Assembly: GCA_002381865.1 (NCBI GenBank)
Contig: DFYO01000056.1
Location: 1-21,693 of the forward strand
Length of the DNA: 21,693 nt
Origin: Clostridiales bacterium UBA4080
GTDB taxonomy: Bacteria; Bacillota; Clostridia; Lachnospirales; Vallitaleaceae
Direction: 5' to 3'
Shown here: positions 7,737 to 16,636 of the stretch, in pieces
How the letters are laid out: every line of letters begins with the position of its first letter
Position numbering within the stretch: position 1 is the stretch's first letter
Position numbers and translations under genes: made by a program
The notes under the pieces: model-generated
What the model was told of the DNA's origin: nothing
What the model saw: the letters and a program-made list of their open reading frames with translations, nothing else
Databases searched by the model: none

Positions 7737-10700
7737 TTAATCCTCAAATAACTCGCTTTCTTCTCCAATAATAAAACCATTTTCCAATTCATCATCTTCA
7801 TAGTCTTCTTCTTCTTCAAGCTCATCAAAGCCAGCTTCTTTTTTATTGCTTCCAAATAATTCGTGTAACTGAAGCTCTGATTCTTTTTCATATTCTACGG
7901 ATGATAAATCTGTAGCCTCGTCAATGTCTTCTTTGATATCTAATTCCTTAGCATCACTTGTGAGTATCTTAACATCTAATGAAAGTGATTGAAGCTCCTT
8001 AAGAAGTACTTTAAAGGATTCAGGAATTCCCGGTTCAGGAATATTTTCTCCCTTGATAATAGCTTCATAAGTCTTAACACGCCCTACTACATCATCAGAT
8101 TTAACTGTTAATATTTCCTGAAGAGTGTATGCAGCACCGTAAGCCTCAAGTGCCCAAACCTCCATCTCTCCAAATCTCTGACCTCCAAACTGTGCCTTAC
8201 CACCAAGTGGCTGTTGTGTTACTAATGAGTAAGGGCCTGTTGAACGAGCATGGATTTTGTCATCAACTAAGTGATGTAATTTAAGATAATGCATATATCC
8301 AACTGTAACTCTTCCATCAAAGTACTCGCCAGTTCTGCCATCTCTTAAAGCAATTTTTCCGTCCTGTGTAATAGGCACTCCTGACCACTCACTTCTATGA
8401 GCTTTATTTTCATCTAAATATTTGTAAATATCTTCATGAAGAATGCCCTTCCATTTTGATTCAAACTCATTCCATTCAATATTTACATAATCATTTGCAA
8501 GCTCAAGAGTATCGTAAATTTCCTGCTCATTTGCTCCATCAAATACTGGTGAAGCAACCTTGAATCCTAATGCCTTAGCTGCAAGTCCAAGATGGACCTC
8601 AAGTACCTGACCGATATTCATACGTGAAGGAACACCTAATGGATTAAGTACAATGTCAAGTGGTCTTCCGTTTGGTAAAAATGGCATATCTTCTACAGGC
8701 AGAATTCTAGAAATTACACCCTTATTTCCATGACGACCCGCCATTTTATCCCCAACTGAAATCTTTCTTTTTTGAGCAATATATACTCTTACAGACTGAT
8801 TAACTCCAGGTGGCAGCTCATCTCCATTTTCTCTTGTGAACACATGAACATCTACAATAATACCTGTTTCACCATGTGGTACTCTTAAGGAAGTATCTCT
8901 AACCTCTCTTGCCTTTTCACCAAAGATAGCTCTTAGAAGTCTTTCTTCTGCTGTAAGCTCAGTTTCTCCTTTAGGAGTTACTTTTCCTACTAAGATATCT
9001 CCTGATCTAACCTCAGCACCAATTCTGATTATTCCTCTTTCATCTAGATCCTTTAAAGCTTCTTCTCCAACACTTGGAACCTCTCTTGTAATTTCTTCTG
9101 GTCCAAGCTTAGTGTCTCTTGCTTCTGCTTCAAATTCTTCAATATGTATAGATGTATAAACATCTTCTTTTACTAAATTTTCACTTAACAAAATAGCATC
9201 CTCGAAGTTATAGCCTTCCCAAGTCATAAAGCCAATCAAAGGATTTTTACCAAGTGCAATCTCGCCTCTTTGCGTTGAAGGTCCGTCTGCAATAACTGTT
9301 CCCTTTTTAACCCTTTCACCTTTTGTAACAATAGGTCTTTGGTTAATGCAGGTTCCCTGGTTGCTTCTTGAATATTTTGTAAGCTTATATGTATCTTTTT
9401 TGCCATCATCAGTTTTTATTACTACCTCTGAAGCTGAAACCTTTTCAACAATACCTTCCTCAAGTGCTACAACTACTACTCCTGAGTCAACTGCAGCTTT
9501 GTGTTCCATACCAGTTCCAACAATGGCAGAATCGGTTACAAGTAGCGGAACTGCCTGTCTTTGCATGTTAGAGCCCATAAGTGCACGGTTCGCATCATCA
9601 TTTTCAAGGAAAGGTATCATAGATGTTGCTACTGAAAATACCTGTTTTGGAGAAACATCCATCAAGTCAATGCTATGTCTTTCCATCTCAGTAATATCTT
9701 CTCTATATCTTCCTGTAACATATTTGTGGACAAATCTGCCTTCGTCATCTAATGGCTCGTTTGCCTGTGCTACTCTATAGATTTCCTCTTCATCAGCTGT
9801 AACATATACAATATCCTCAGTTACAACCGGATGCTCTCCTGATCTGTCAATTTTTCTATAAGGAGCTTCAATAAATCCATATTCATTAATTCTCGCATAA
9901 CATGCAAGAGAGTTAATTAATCCAATGTTTGGACCTTCAGGCGTTTCAATCGGACACATTCTTCCATAATGGGAGTGATGGACGTCACGTACCTCAAAGC
10001 CCGCCCTTTCTCTTGAAAGTCCACCAGGACCAAGCGCTGACAAACGTCTTTTATGTGTAAGCTCTGCAAGTGGATTGGTTTGATCCATAAACTGTGAAAG
10101 CTGAGAGCTTCCAAAGAATTCCTTAATTGCAGCAGTTACAGGTCTTATGTTAATCAAGGTCTGTGGGGAAATACCTTCCTGGTCCTGAATAGTCATTCTT
10201 TCCCTTACTACTCTTTCCATTCTGGATAGACCAATTCTGAATTGGTTTTGTAAGAGCTCTCCAACCGCACGAATTCTTCTGTTTCCTAAATGGTCAATAT
10301 CATCTTTATTCCCAATACCATATTCTAAATGGATATTATAATTAATAGAAGCAAATATATCTTCCTTTGTAATATGCTTAGGCACAAGTCTTGAAGCATT
10401 TTTTCCAATCAATTCTTTCAGCTCTTCCTCTGATTGTGCTTCATCTAATATTTCTTGAAGAACAGGATAATACACTCTGTCAAAAACATCATATTGCTTT
10501 ACATCAAAGGAAACATATTTTCTAATATCTACTGTCATATTAGATAATACCTTAATCTTTTGGTCTTCGAATTTTATATATACATAAGGAATACCTGCAT
10601 TTTGAATTTGCTCTGCAAGCTCTAATGTAACTGTAGTTCCTTCTTCCGCTAAAATTTCCCCTGTGCTGTTATCTACTACATCCTCAGCTAAAACCTGTCC

Positions 10701-11567
10701 TCTGATTCTGTTTTTTAAAGCAAGCTTTTTATTGAACTTATATCTTCCTACTTTTGCAAGATCATATCTTCTAGGATCGAAAAACATAGAGCTTAAAAGT
10801 GACTCTGAGCTTTCTACTGTAGGAGGCTCTCCCGGTCTAATTCTTTTATATATTTCAATTAAGCCTTCCTCGTAAGAATTGCTGCCGTCCTTTTCAATAC
10901 TTGCTAAAATCTTAGGATCTTCTCCGAACAAATCAATGATTTGCGCATTGCTTCCAATTCCAAGTGCTCTGATTAGCACTGTAACAGGTACCTTTCTAGT
11001 TCTGTCAACACGCACGTAAAAGACATCATTAGAATCTGTTTCATATTCTAACCATGCTCCTCTATTTGGTATTACTGTTGCAGAAAATAACTTTTTACCA
11101 ATCTTATCATGATCCACTGCATAATAGATTCCAGGTGAACGAACTAACTGACTTACTATAACCCTCTCTGCTCCGTTAATGATAAACGTTCCTGTTTCTG
11201 TCATCAATGGAAGGTCGCCCATAAAAATCTCATGCTCATTTATCTCGTCAGTCTCTTTATTAATCAGTCTGACCTTAACTTTTAAAGGAGCCGCATAAGT
11301 TGCATCCCTCTCCTTACATTCCTCAATTGTGTATTTTAGATCTTTATTCATTGTAAAATCAATGAAATCAAGAACTAACGTACCGCTGTAATCTTGGATT
11401 GGGGAAATGTCACGAAATACTTCCTTAAGTCCTTCTTCTAGAAACCACTTGTAAGAATTCTTCTGAACTTCAATTAAGTTAGGCATTTCAAGAACTTCTT
11501 TTTTTCGAGAATAGGTCATTCTGACTGCTTTCTCATTATCGATAGGTTTTATCCTATTTTTTTCCAT
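7737..11567 (-). CDS. rpoB: RNA polymerase beta subunit
   Basis: RpoB is the second-largest RNA polymerase subunit. The 1276-residue product is full length for Clostridia. It begins with ATG 11565-11567 after AGGGGTG. The rifampicin-binding cluster SSQLSQFMDQTNPLAELTHK is at about residues 487-506, with D495, H505 and S510 at the positions where resistance changes are best known, all in the susceptible form. Other landmarks are GPGGLSRERAGFEVRDVHHS and GRMCPIETPEGPNIGL, the catalytic-region KISVGDKMAGRHGNKGVIS, and the C-terminal FGGQRFGEMEVWALEAYGAA that packs against RpoC. The tail is strongly acidic. Upstream there is no rplL; instead a divergent histidine kinase gene begins 552 bp away, and rpoB has its own promoter. 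Confidence 0.98.
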   Translation of the reverse strand: MEKNRIKPIDNEKAVRMTYSRKKEVLEMPNLIEVQKNSYKWFLEEGLKEVFRDISPIQDYSGTLVLDFIDFTMNKDLKYTIEECKERDATYAAPLKVKVRLINKETDEINEHEIFMGDLPLMTETGTFIINGAERVIVSQLVRSPGIYYAVDHDKIGKKLFSATVIPNRGAWLEYETDSNDVFYVRVDRTRKVPVTVLIRALGIGSNAQIIDLFGEDPKILASIEKDGSNSYEEGLIEIYKRIRPGEPPTVESSESLLSSMFFDPRRYDLAKVGRYKFNKKLALKNRIRGQVLAEDVVDNSTGEILAEEGTTVTLELAEQIQNAGIPYVYIKFEDQKIKVLSNMTVDIRKYVSFDVKQYDVFDRVYYPVLQEILDEAQSEEELKELIGKNASRLVPKHITKEDIFASINYNIHLEYGIGNKDDIDHLGNRRIRAVGELLQNQFRIGLSRMERVVRERMTIQDQEGISPQTLINIRPVTAAIKEFFGSSQLSQFMDQTNPLAELTHKRRLSALGPGGLSRERAGFEVRDVHHSHYGRMCPIETPEGPNIGLINSLACYARINEYGFIEAPYRKIDRSGEHPVVTEDIVYVTADEEEIYRVAQANEPLDDEGRFVHKYVTGRYREDITEMERHSIDLMDVSPKQVFSVATSMIPFLENDDANRALMGSNMQRQAVPLLVTDSAIVGTGMEHKAAVDSGVVVVALEEGIVEKVSASEVVIKTDDGKKDTYKLTKYSRSNQGTCINQRPIVTKGERVKKGTVIADGPSTQRGEIALGKNPLIGFMTWEGYNFEDAILLSENLVKEDVYTSIHIEEFEAEARDTKLGPEEITREVPSVGEEALKDLDERGIIRIGAEVRSGDILVGKVTPKGETELTAEERLLRAIFGEKAREVRDTSLRVPHGETGIIVDVHVFTRENGDELPPGVNQSVRVYIAQKRKISVGDKMAGRHGNKGVISRILPVEDMPFLPNGRPLDIVLNPLGVPSRMNIGQVLEVHLGLAAKALGFKVASPVFDGANEQEIYDTLELANDYVNIEWNEFESKWKGILHEDIYKYLDENKAHRSEWSGVPITQDGKIALRDGRTGEYFDGRVTVGYMHYLKLHHLVDDKIHARSTGPYSLVTQQPLGGKAQFGGQRFGEMEVWALEAYGAAYTLQEILTVKSDDVVGRVKTYEAIIKGENIPEPGIPESFKVLLKELQSLSLDVKILTSDAKELDIKEDIDEATDLSSVEYEKESELQLHELFGSNKKEAGFDELEEEEDYEDDELENGFIIGEESELFED

Positions 11568-11749
11568 GGTTACGTTTCACCCCTTGGTAATATTTATTTT
11601 AAGATACAAGTGAACCTAATATGTATCGAAATTACTTTTTGCAAACTATGGAGATACCTCTAATAAAGACACGTAAAAAAGCAAATATGTAATCTATCCT
11701 ATAAAAAAATTACAAATTACTTTTATACGATTCGTCGCAAAGATTTTTC

Positions 11750-11766
11750 TAAGACAATTTGTCTTA
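11750..11766. repeat. Perfect palindrome in the rpoB leader
   Basis: TAAGACAA and TTGTCTTA flank one central base, giving a 17-bp perfect inverted repeat. It lies about 85 bases downstream of the predicted rpoB promoter and about 184 bp upstream of the rpoB start. Such short symmetric sites are typical of binding sites for dimeric repressors, but it could also be a small RNA hairpin in the leader. No U-tract follows it on the minus strand. Confidence 0.4.
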
Positions 11767-11842
11767 AAATTCAATGCATTTTTGTTAAAATTGTATAACA
11801 ACCTATTTATAAGCATACAACTCCATATTTACGCATTATCAA

Positions 11843-11871
11843 ATAATATCACACTAAAAATATAGTGTCAA
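11843..11871 (-). promoter_or_regulatory. Near-consensus promoter for rpoBC
   Basis: On the minus strand TTGACA (11866-11871) and TATTAT (11843-11848) are separated by exactly 17 bases. Transcription would start near 11836, leaving an untranslated leader of roughly 270 nt before rpoB. The element explains how rpoBC is expressed although the gene module at 12120-17743 and terminators separate it from rplL. Between the promoter and rpoB I see the operator-like palindrome at 11750-11766 and a 6-bp inverted repeat TTGTTA/TAACAA (11782-11801), but no gene. Confidence 0.72.
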
Positions 11872-12077
11872 GCACTTTAATCTTACAAATATAAAAACTT
11901 TAATCTTTACAATTCAAACGGCCTTAAGTGCCCTAAAACATCTTGTTCTAAGCAATACTTTACTAAATAATTTATTAATATGCAAGCTTCATAATTGAAA
12001 GACTTTTTCATTCTTTTCTTTTAATTGTTCCTCATATATCATTTTTTATTAATATTGTTTTATTATTAACTCTGATA

Positions 12078-12086
12078 TGCTATAAT
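12078..12086 (+). promoter_or_regulatory. Extended -10 promoter for the histidine kinase operon
   Basis: TGC followed directly by the perfect -10 hexamer TATAAT (12081-12086) forms an extended -10 element 34 bases before the kinase start. There is no good -35 hexamer at 17 bases; the nearest candidate, TTGTTT at 12055-12060, is 20 bases away. Extended -10 promoters can work without a strong -35. The spacing to the start codon leaves a short leader with the ribosome site. Confidence 0.55.
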
Positions 12087-12119
12087 TTATTTAATATATA
12101 TAAGTAGGTGGTGAGAGTG

Positions 12120-15100
12120 ATGTTGAATATTATTCCTAAAAAAACTTATCTGACCCGATTTGTATTAGGCTCAATTCTTATAGCCGCTTCCTTACTCATT
12201 GCAAGTATAATTATCGGTGAAAAATACAATCTAAATGAGCACCATAATTTCGAAAAATTATGCCAGCTAAATATTATAGGTCAGAATATGCTTAAAGCCA
12301 CTGACCATCTAACCAATGAGGCTCGAAGCTTTGTCGTAACAAAGGATATAAGGCATTATAATAATTATTGGAAGGAAATCAATATCACTAAAACCAGTGA
12401 TTCAATTTTAAGTCAAATTAAGCCCTTAGACATCACACCCTATGAAAGCTCTTTGTTAGCTGAAGCTAAAACAAATACACCAGCTCTTTCTTCTATAGAG
12501 CTTAGGGCAATGCGTTTAGTCTTTGAAGGCTTAAAAATATCCTTAGAAGAAATACCTGATGATATAAAGGATATAAAGCTCTCTGCAGAGGACTTATCTC
12601 TTTCAAATAGTCAAATGCTCGAAAAATCCAAAGAGCTTATGTTTGACAGCTCTTATAACGATGCTAAAAATTTAGTTATCAATCCCTTAAATTCTTTTAT
12701 AGCTTCTATGTCTCAAAAAACAAAGTCTGAAATCGAAGTCTCCCAAAAAAGAATAGCCCTCTTCAAAAATCTACAAATTTCTTTTGCAATATTTATTATT
12801 ATCTCAATATTATTACTAGTTTATATTTTTTTCACCCAATATATTAGACCTATAGAGCTTTTTCGAAAGGATATTGAAAATGTGGATTTTGAAAATGACA
12901 AACTTCTAATTTCAGCCAAAGGCTCTCAAGAAATCCGCTTGTTAGCCAAAGCTTTTCAAGAGCTGTTTTTAACCCTAAATCGCGAATTCAAAAATCGAAC
13001 TGAAGCAGAAATACAGTTAAAAAATACAAAAGATAATTTAGAGTCTCTTGTAACGCAGCTCTCTGGTGAAATAGAACGCCGAGTAAAGCTGGAGGAGGCT
13101 TCAAATATTCAACAAGATAAAATAGTCGAACAAATAAGTATGGAGAAAGCTTTAACAAAACTCAACTCTATCCTTTACAGTAATAATGATTCTGATATAG
13201 TCCTTGAGAATGCCTTAAACAATATTACTGAATTTGTAGGGGCTCATTGCAGCACTATTTTTCTTAAGGATTCCAACCAGCTTTTTTCAAGAAAAGCAAG
13301 TTATGCTTTCGCTCCTTATGCTGATACAATGAACTCATTTTCAGAGGGCGAAACCATCCCCGGTCAAGCTGTTAAAGAACGCCGACCAATAATTACTACC
13401 TCTTCAGAAAACAACATCACAATATCTTTTGGTACAACTCAGAGCAATACCGCTCAATTAATTGACATTCCTTTATTGTACAACGATATTGTTCTCGGTG
13501 TGATTGAATTTGGCTTACTAGAGCCCTTGAGCGAAATCAAAATAGAATGGCTTTATAAGGCTTGCGAAAGACTATCTACCTTTTTAAAACTAAACGAAGA
13601 AAGCCGCGAGGTAAATAAGCTTGTAAGTGAAATTTCCGAAAAGGAAACACTGCTTCGTCAACTATTAGAATCCAGCGGAGACGGACTTTTCGGATTAGAC
13701 TCCCTTGGAAAGGTTACCTTCATCAATCCAATGGCCTGTAAAATCCTTGGCTATTCACCTGAAGAGGTAACTGGGCACACCTTAGATGATGGCTTATTGC
13801 GTTACTGTTTAAGCCCTACAGTAAGAAACCAGCTCTATTCCTCATATGCTCTCGGACGTATTGTTACTGCTGATGATGAAATACTAGAGCTTCAGGGAAA
13901 GGATGCTATTGCTATTGATATTATTGGCACCCCAATGCTTGAGAACGGCAATTTGATTGGAGCAGTAGTAAGCTTTAGAGATATTACTGATAAAAAGCAG
14001 GCCGAAAATGAGCTTAAAAAAAGCAAGGCATTTATCGAATCAGTATTAAACAATCTAAACACCTCCGTATATTCAAAGGACGTAAACGGCAATTATACCT
14101 ATGTAAATTTAGAATGGCAGAAGCTTACAGGCAAGGAAAAAAGCAACGTAATTGGTACGACTTTACCTCTTGCCTTCGATAATGCGACTGTCGATCCCTA
14201 CCATGACGACTTTTACTATATGGAAAAAAATACAATTACAGTATTTGAAGAAATAGTCAAGTGGGAAAATGGCGATAAAAAGGCTTTTATTACAACAAAG
14301 GTTCCTTTATATGAGGACAAAAAGGTTGTCGGTCTTTGCAGTGTTTCCACAGAAATCACACAAAGAAAGCTTATGGAGGATGAGCTTTTCGCTGCTAAAG
14401 AAAGAGCTGAAGATGCATCCAGAGCTAAAGAAGAGTTTTTAGCTAATATGAGTCACGAAATCCGAACTCCTCTTAATGCAATATTGGGCATGGCTTATCT
14501 GGTTTCAAAAACAGACCTTAGTGATTTACAGAAGGATTATTTGTCGAAAATAGAAACCTCCAGCCACCATCTTCTTGGAATAATAAATGACATACTTGAT
14601 TTTTCCAAGGTTGAGTCTGGCAAGCTCGTTATTGAAAACATCGAATTCCATTTGGAATCTGTTCTTAGCAATGTTAGTGCTCAGATATCAGAAAAAGCAG
14701 CTAAGAAAAATCTGGAAATTATTTTTGATGTAGATAAAAACGTTCCATCTACATTAGTTGGAGATCCTTTAAGGATTGGGCAAATATTAATAAACTTTAT
14801 TAATAATGCAGTAAAATTTACTGATAAAGGAGAAATATCTTTGATAGTTAAAATTCAAGAGGACTTTCCTCAAAATCTTCTATTATACTTTGCAGTAAAG
14901 GATACCGGTATAGGCTTGAGCGAAAAACAAATGGAAAATCTATTTGAAAGTTTTTCTCAAGCGGATTCTTCTATTACAAGAAAATATGGCGGAACCGGAC
15001 TCGGCTTAGCAATTTCCAAAAGGCTTGCTCATCTAATGGACGGTGAAATTGGTGTTGAAAGTGTATATGGTCAAGGAAGCACTTTCTGGTTTACTGCATT

Positions 15101-16619
15101 ACTCAGAAAGTCAACTGCACTTGAAGAACTAGCTTATCAATCCAAAGATTTTATCGGCAAAAGAGTCCTTGTCGTAGATGATAACGAAAATATTCGTTTG
15201 ATAACAAGGCAATACTTAAACGCAATGGGCTTTAAGGTTGATTTAGCTTCATCAGGTCCCACTGCAGTAACGATGGTGATTGATGCAATATCAAGCGGCA
15301 TCCCCTATGAAATTGTTTTTATGGATTGGCAGATGGCTGATATGGATGGAATTACAGCTGGCCGTCAAATCAAAGAACAAGCAAAGGATAAATCCCCTCA
15401 TCTTATTATGATTACAGCATACGGAATGGAGGATCTTCTTGAGGAGGCTAAGCATGCAGGCTTTGAAGCAATACTAATTAAGCCAATACAGGCTTCTGTA
15501 TTATTTGATGCAGTAATCAAGGTCTTGTCCAACACACCTGAAAACAGTAATTCAAAAATACAATTCAACGGAAAAGAGGATTATATTGATAAAGAAGCAC
15601 TTAATGTAAGAATCCTTGTTGTAGAGGATAATGATTTGAACCAGCTAGTTGCCAAAGAAATTATTGAAGGCTTTGGCTATAAGGTGGACATAGCTGATAA
15701 TGGCAATATTGCTATTAACAAGCTTGCTGACAATGATTATGATATAGTTATGATGGATATGCATATGCCCGTAATGGATGGAATTACCGCAACAAGAGCC
15801 ATTCGAAAAAATAGCCGTCTGGATTCTCTTCCAATTATTGCAATGACTGCTAATGCAATGGAGGCTGACCGCAAAAAATGTCTTGCAGCAGGAATGAATG
15901 ATTATATTACCAAGCCTCTTGACGTTGCACAATTGTTTGAATTATTGAACAAGTGGTTATATAATAAAGCTCCCTCTACTCCTCCTAAAGCCTTGTCAAG
16001 CAGCTCCTTACGTATGGAAAATATCCTAGCTAATATTGGACAGCTTGATTATGCCTTAGCCTTAAACCGAATGGGTGGTAATCAATCTTTATACTACAAT
16101 CTTGTTAAAGGTTTTTGCGAAGAACAGGCAGATTTTATTCCAAAGCTTACAGAAGCAATTGAAAATGCAGATTATCCTTCCATAAGAATACTTTCACATA
16201 CAATAAAGGGGCTTTTAGGAAGCATTGGAGCTACAACGCTCCAGGACATATCCTCCGAAATAGAAAAGTATGCAAAAGAACAAAAAGACTTAGATAAAAT
16301 AACCGACCTAATCCAACTTCATAAAGATAGCTACCAAGAGCTGATCATTAAATTAAAAGCAGCCATAAACGATATTGATATAGATAAGGAAATTTCCAGT
16401 TCAACAAATGCTCCAAAGCACACTAGTGATTTATTAACAAAGCTTTATGATTTATTACAGGACGATAATCCTGATGCAACCCTATTGTTTAAAGAAAATG
16501 AACTCCAATTCAAAAAGCTTCTTAACGAAAAATATGATATCCTCAAAAAACAAATAACTCGTTTTGACTATGAAGCAGCACTCAGCACTTTTAACAGCAT
16601 TAACTTAGAAAATAACTAA
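12120..16619 (+). CDS. Membrane hybrid histidine kinase (GAF-PAS-PAS-HisKA-HATPase-REC-REC-HPt)
   Basis: A 1499-residue hybrid sensor kinase that should autophosphorylate and pass phosphate through internal receivers to a histidine phosphotransfer domain. Order: membrane helix 10-33; extracytoplasmic, probably helical sensor 34-216; membrane helix about 217-240; HAMP-like linker and coiled coil to about 340; GAF-like 342-495; PAS 510-630; PAS 636-755; HisKA with phospho-histidine H779 in NMSHEIRTPLNAILG; HATPase 875-996 with NFINNAVKF, DTGIG and GGTGLGLA; REC 1014-1136 (acceptor D1069); REC 1163-1280 (D1213); HPt with H1360 in SHTIKG; a 60-residue helical tail. All catalytic residues are present. 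REC1 has MADMDG where MPGMDG is usual. ATG 12120-12122 follows AGGTGG by eight bases; upstream GTG codons overlap that site. It precedes an HD-GYP regulator by 17 bp, an RpfC/RpfG-like pair. The signal is unknown. Confidence 0.93.
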   Translation: MLNIIPKKTYLTRFVLGSILIAASLLIASIIIGEKYNLNEHHNFEKLCQLNIIGQNMLKATDHLTNEARSFVVTKDIRHYNNYWKEINITKTSDSILSQIKPLDITPYESSLLAEAKTNTPALSSIELRAMRLVFEGLKISLEEIPDDIKDIKLSAEDLSLSNSQMLEKSKELMFDSSYNDAKNLVINPLNSFIASMSQKTKSEIEVSQKRIALFKNLQISFAIFIIISILLLVYIFFTQYIRPIELFRKDIENVDFENDKLLISAKGSQEIRLLAKAFQELFLTLNREFKNRTEAEIQLKNTKDNLESLVTQLSGEIERRVKLEEASNIQQDKIVEQISMEKALTKLNSILYSNNDSDIVLENALNNITEFVGAHCSTIFLKDSNQLFSRKASYAFAPYADTMNSFSEGETIPGQAVKERRPIITTSSENNITISFGTTQSNTAQLIDIPLLYNDIVLGVIEFGLLEPLSEIKIEWLYKACERLSTFLKLNEESREVNKLVSEISEKETLLRQLLESSGDGLFGLDSLGKVTFINPMACKILGYSPEEVTGHTLDDGLLRYCLSPTVRNQLYSSYALGRIVTADDEILELQGKDAIAIDIIGTPMLENGNLIGAVVSFRDITDKKQAENELKKSKAFIESVLNNLNTSVYSKDVNGNYTYVNLEWQKLTGKEKSNVIGTTLPLAFDNATVDPYHDDFYYMEKNTITVFEEIVKWENGDKKAFITTKVPLYEDKKVVGLCSVSTEITQRKLMEDELFAAKERAEDASRAKEEFLANMSHEIRTPLNAILGMAYLVSKTDLSDLQKDYLSKIETSSHHLLGIINDILDFSKVESGKLVIENIEFHLESVLSNVSAQISEKAAKKNLEIIFDVDKNVPSTLVGDPLRIGQILINFINNAVKFTDKGEISLIVKIQEDFPQNLLLYFAVKDTGIGLSEKQMENLFESFSQADSSITRKYGGTGLGLAISKRLAHLMDGEIGVESVYGQGSTFWFTALLRKSTALEELAYQSKDFIGKRVLVVDDNENIRLITRQYLNAMGFKVDLASSGPTAVTMVIDAISSGIPYEIVFMDWQMADMDGITAGRQIKEQAKDKSPHLIMITAYGMEDLLEEAKHAGFEAILIKPIQASVLFDAVIKVLSNTPENSNSKIQFNGKEDYIDKEALNVRILVVEDNDLNQLVAKEIIEGFGYKVDIADNGNIAINKLADNDYDIVMMDMHMPVMDGITATRAIRKNSRLDSLPIIAMTANAMEADRKKCLAAGMNDYITKPLDVAQLFELLNKWLYNKAPSTPPKALSSSSLRMENILANIGQLDYALALNRMGGNQSLYYNLVKGFCEEQADFIPKLTEAIENADYPSIRILSHTIKGLLGSIGATTLQDISSEIEKYAKEQKDLDKITDLIQLHKDSYQELIIKLKAAINDIDIDKEISSSTNAPKHTSDLLTKLYDLLQDDNPDATLLFKENELQFKKLLNEKYDILKKQITRFDYEAALSTFNSINLENN

Positions 16620-16636
16620 GGGAGGGTGTTAATATT

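Noticed and set aside
9346..9780. A 144-residue plus-strand open frame inside rpoB
   Set aside because: It is antisense to a conserved rpoB segment, serine/threonine-rich by codon mirroring, with no ribosome-binding site.
10108..10165. Possible rifampicin-resistance changes in rpoB
   Set aside because: The cluster residues D495, H505 and S510 and their neighbours are in the common susceptible form.
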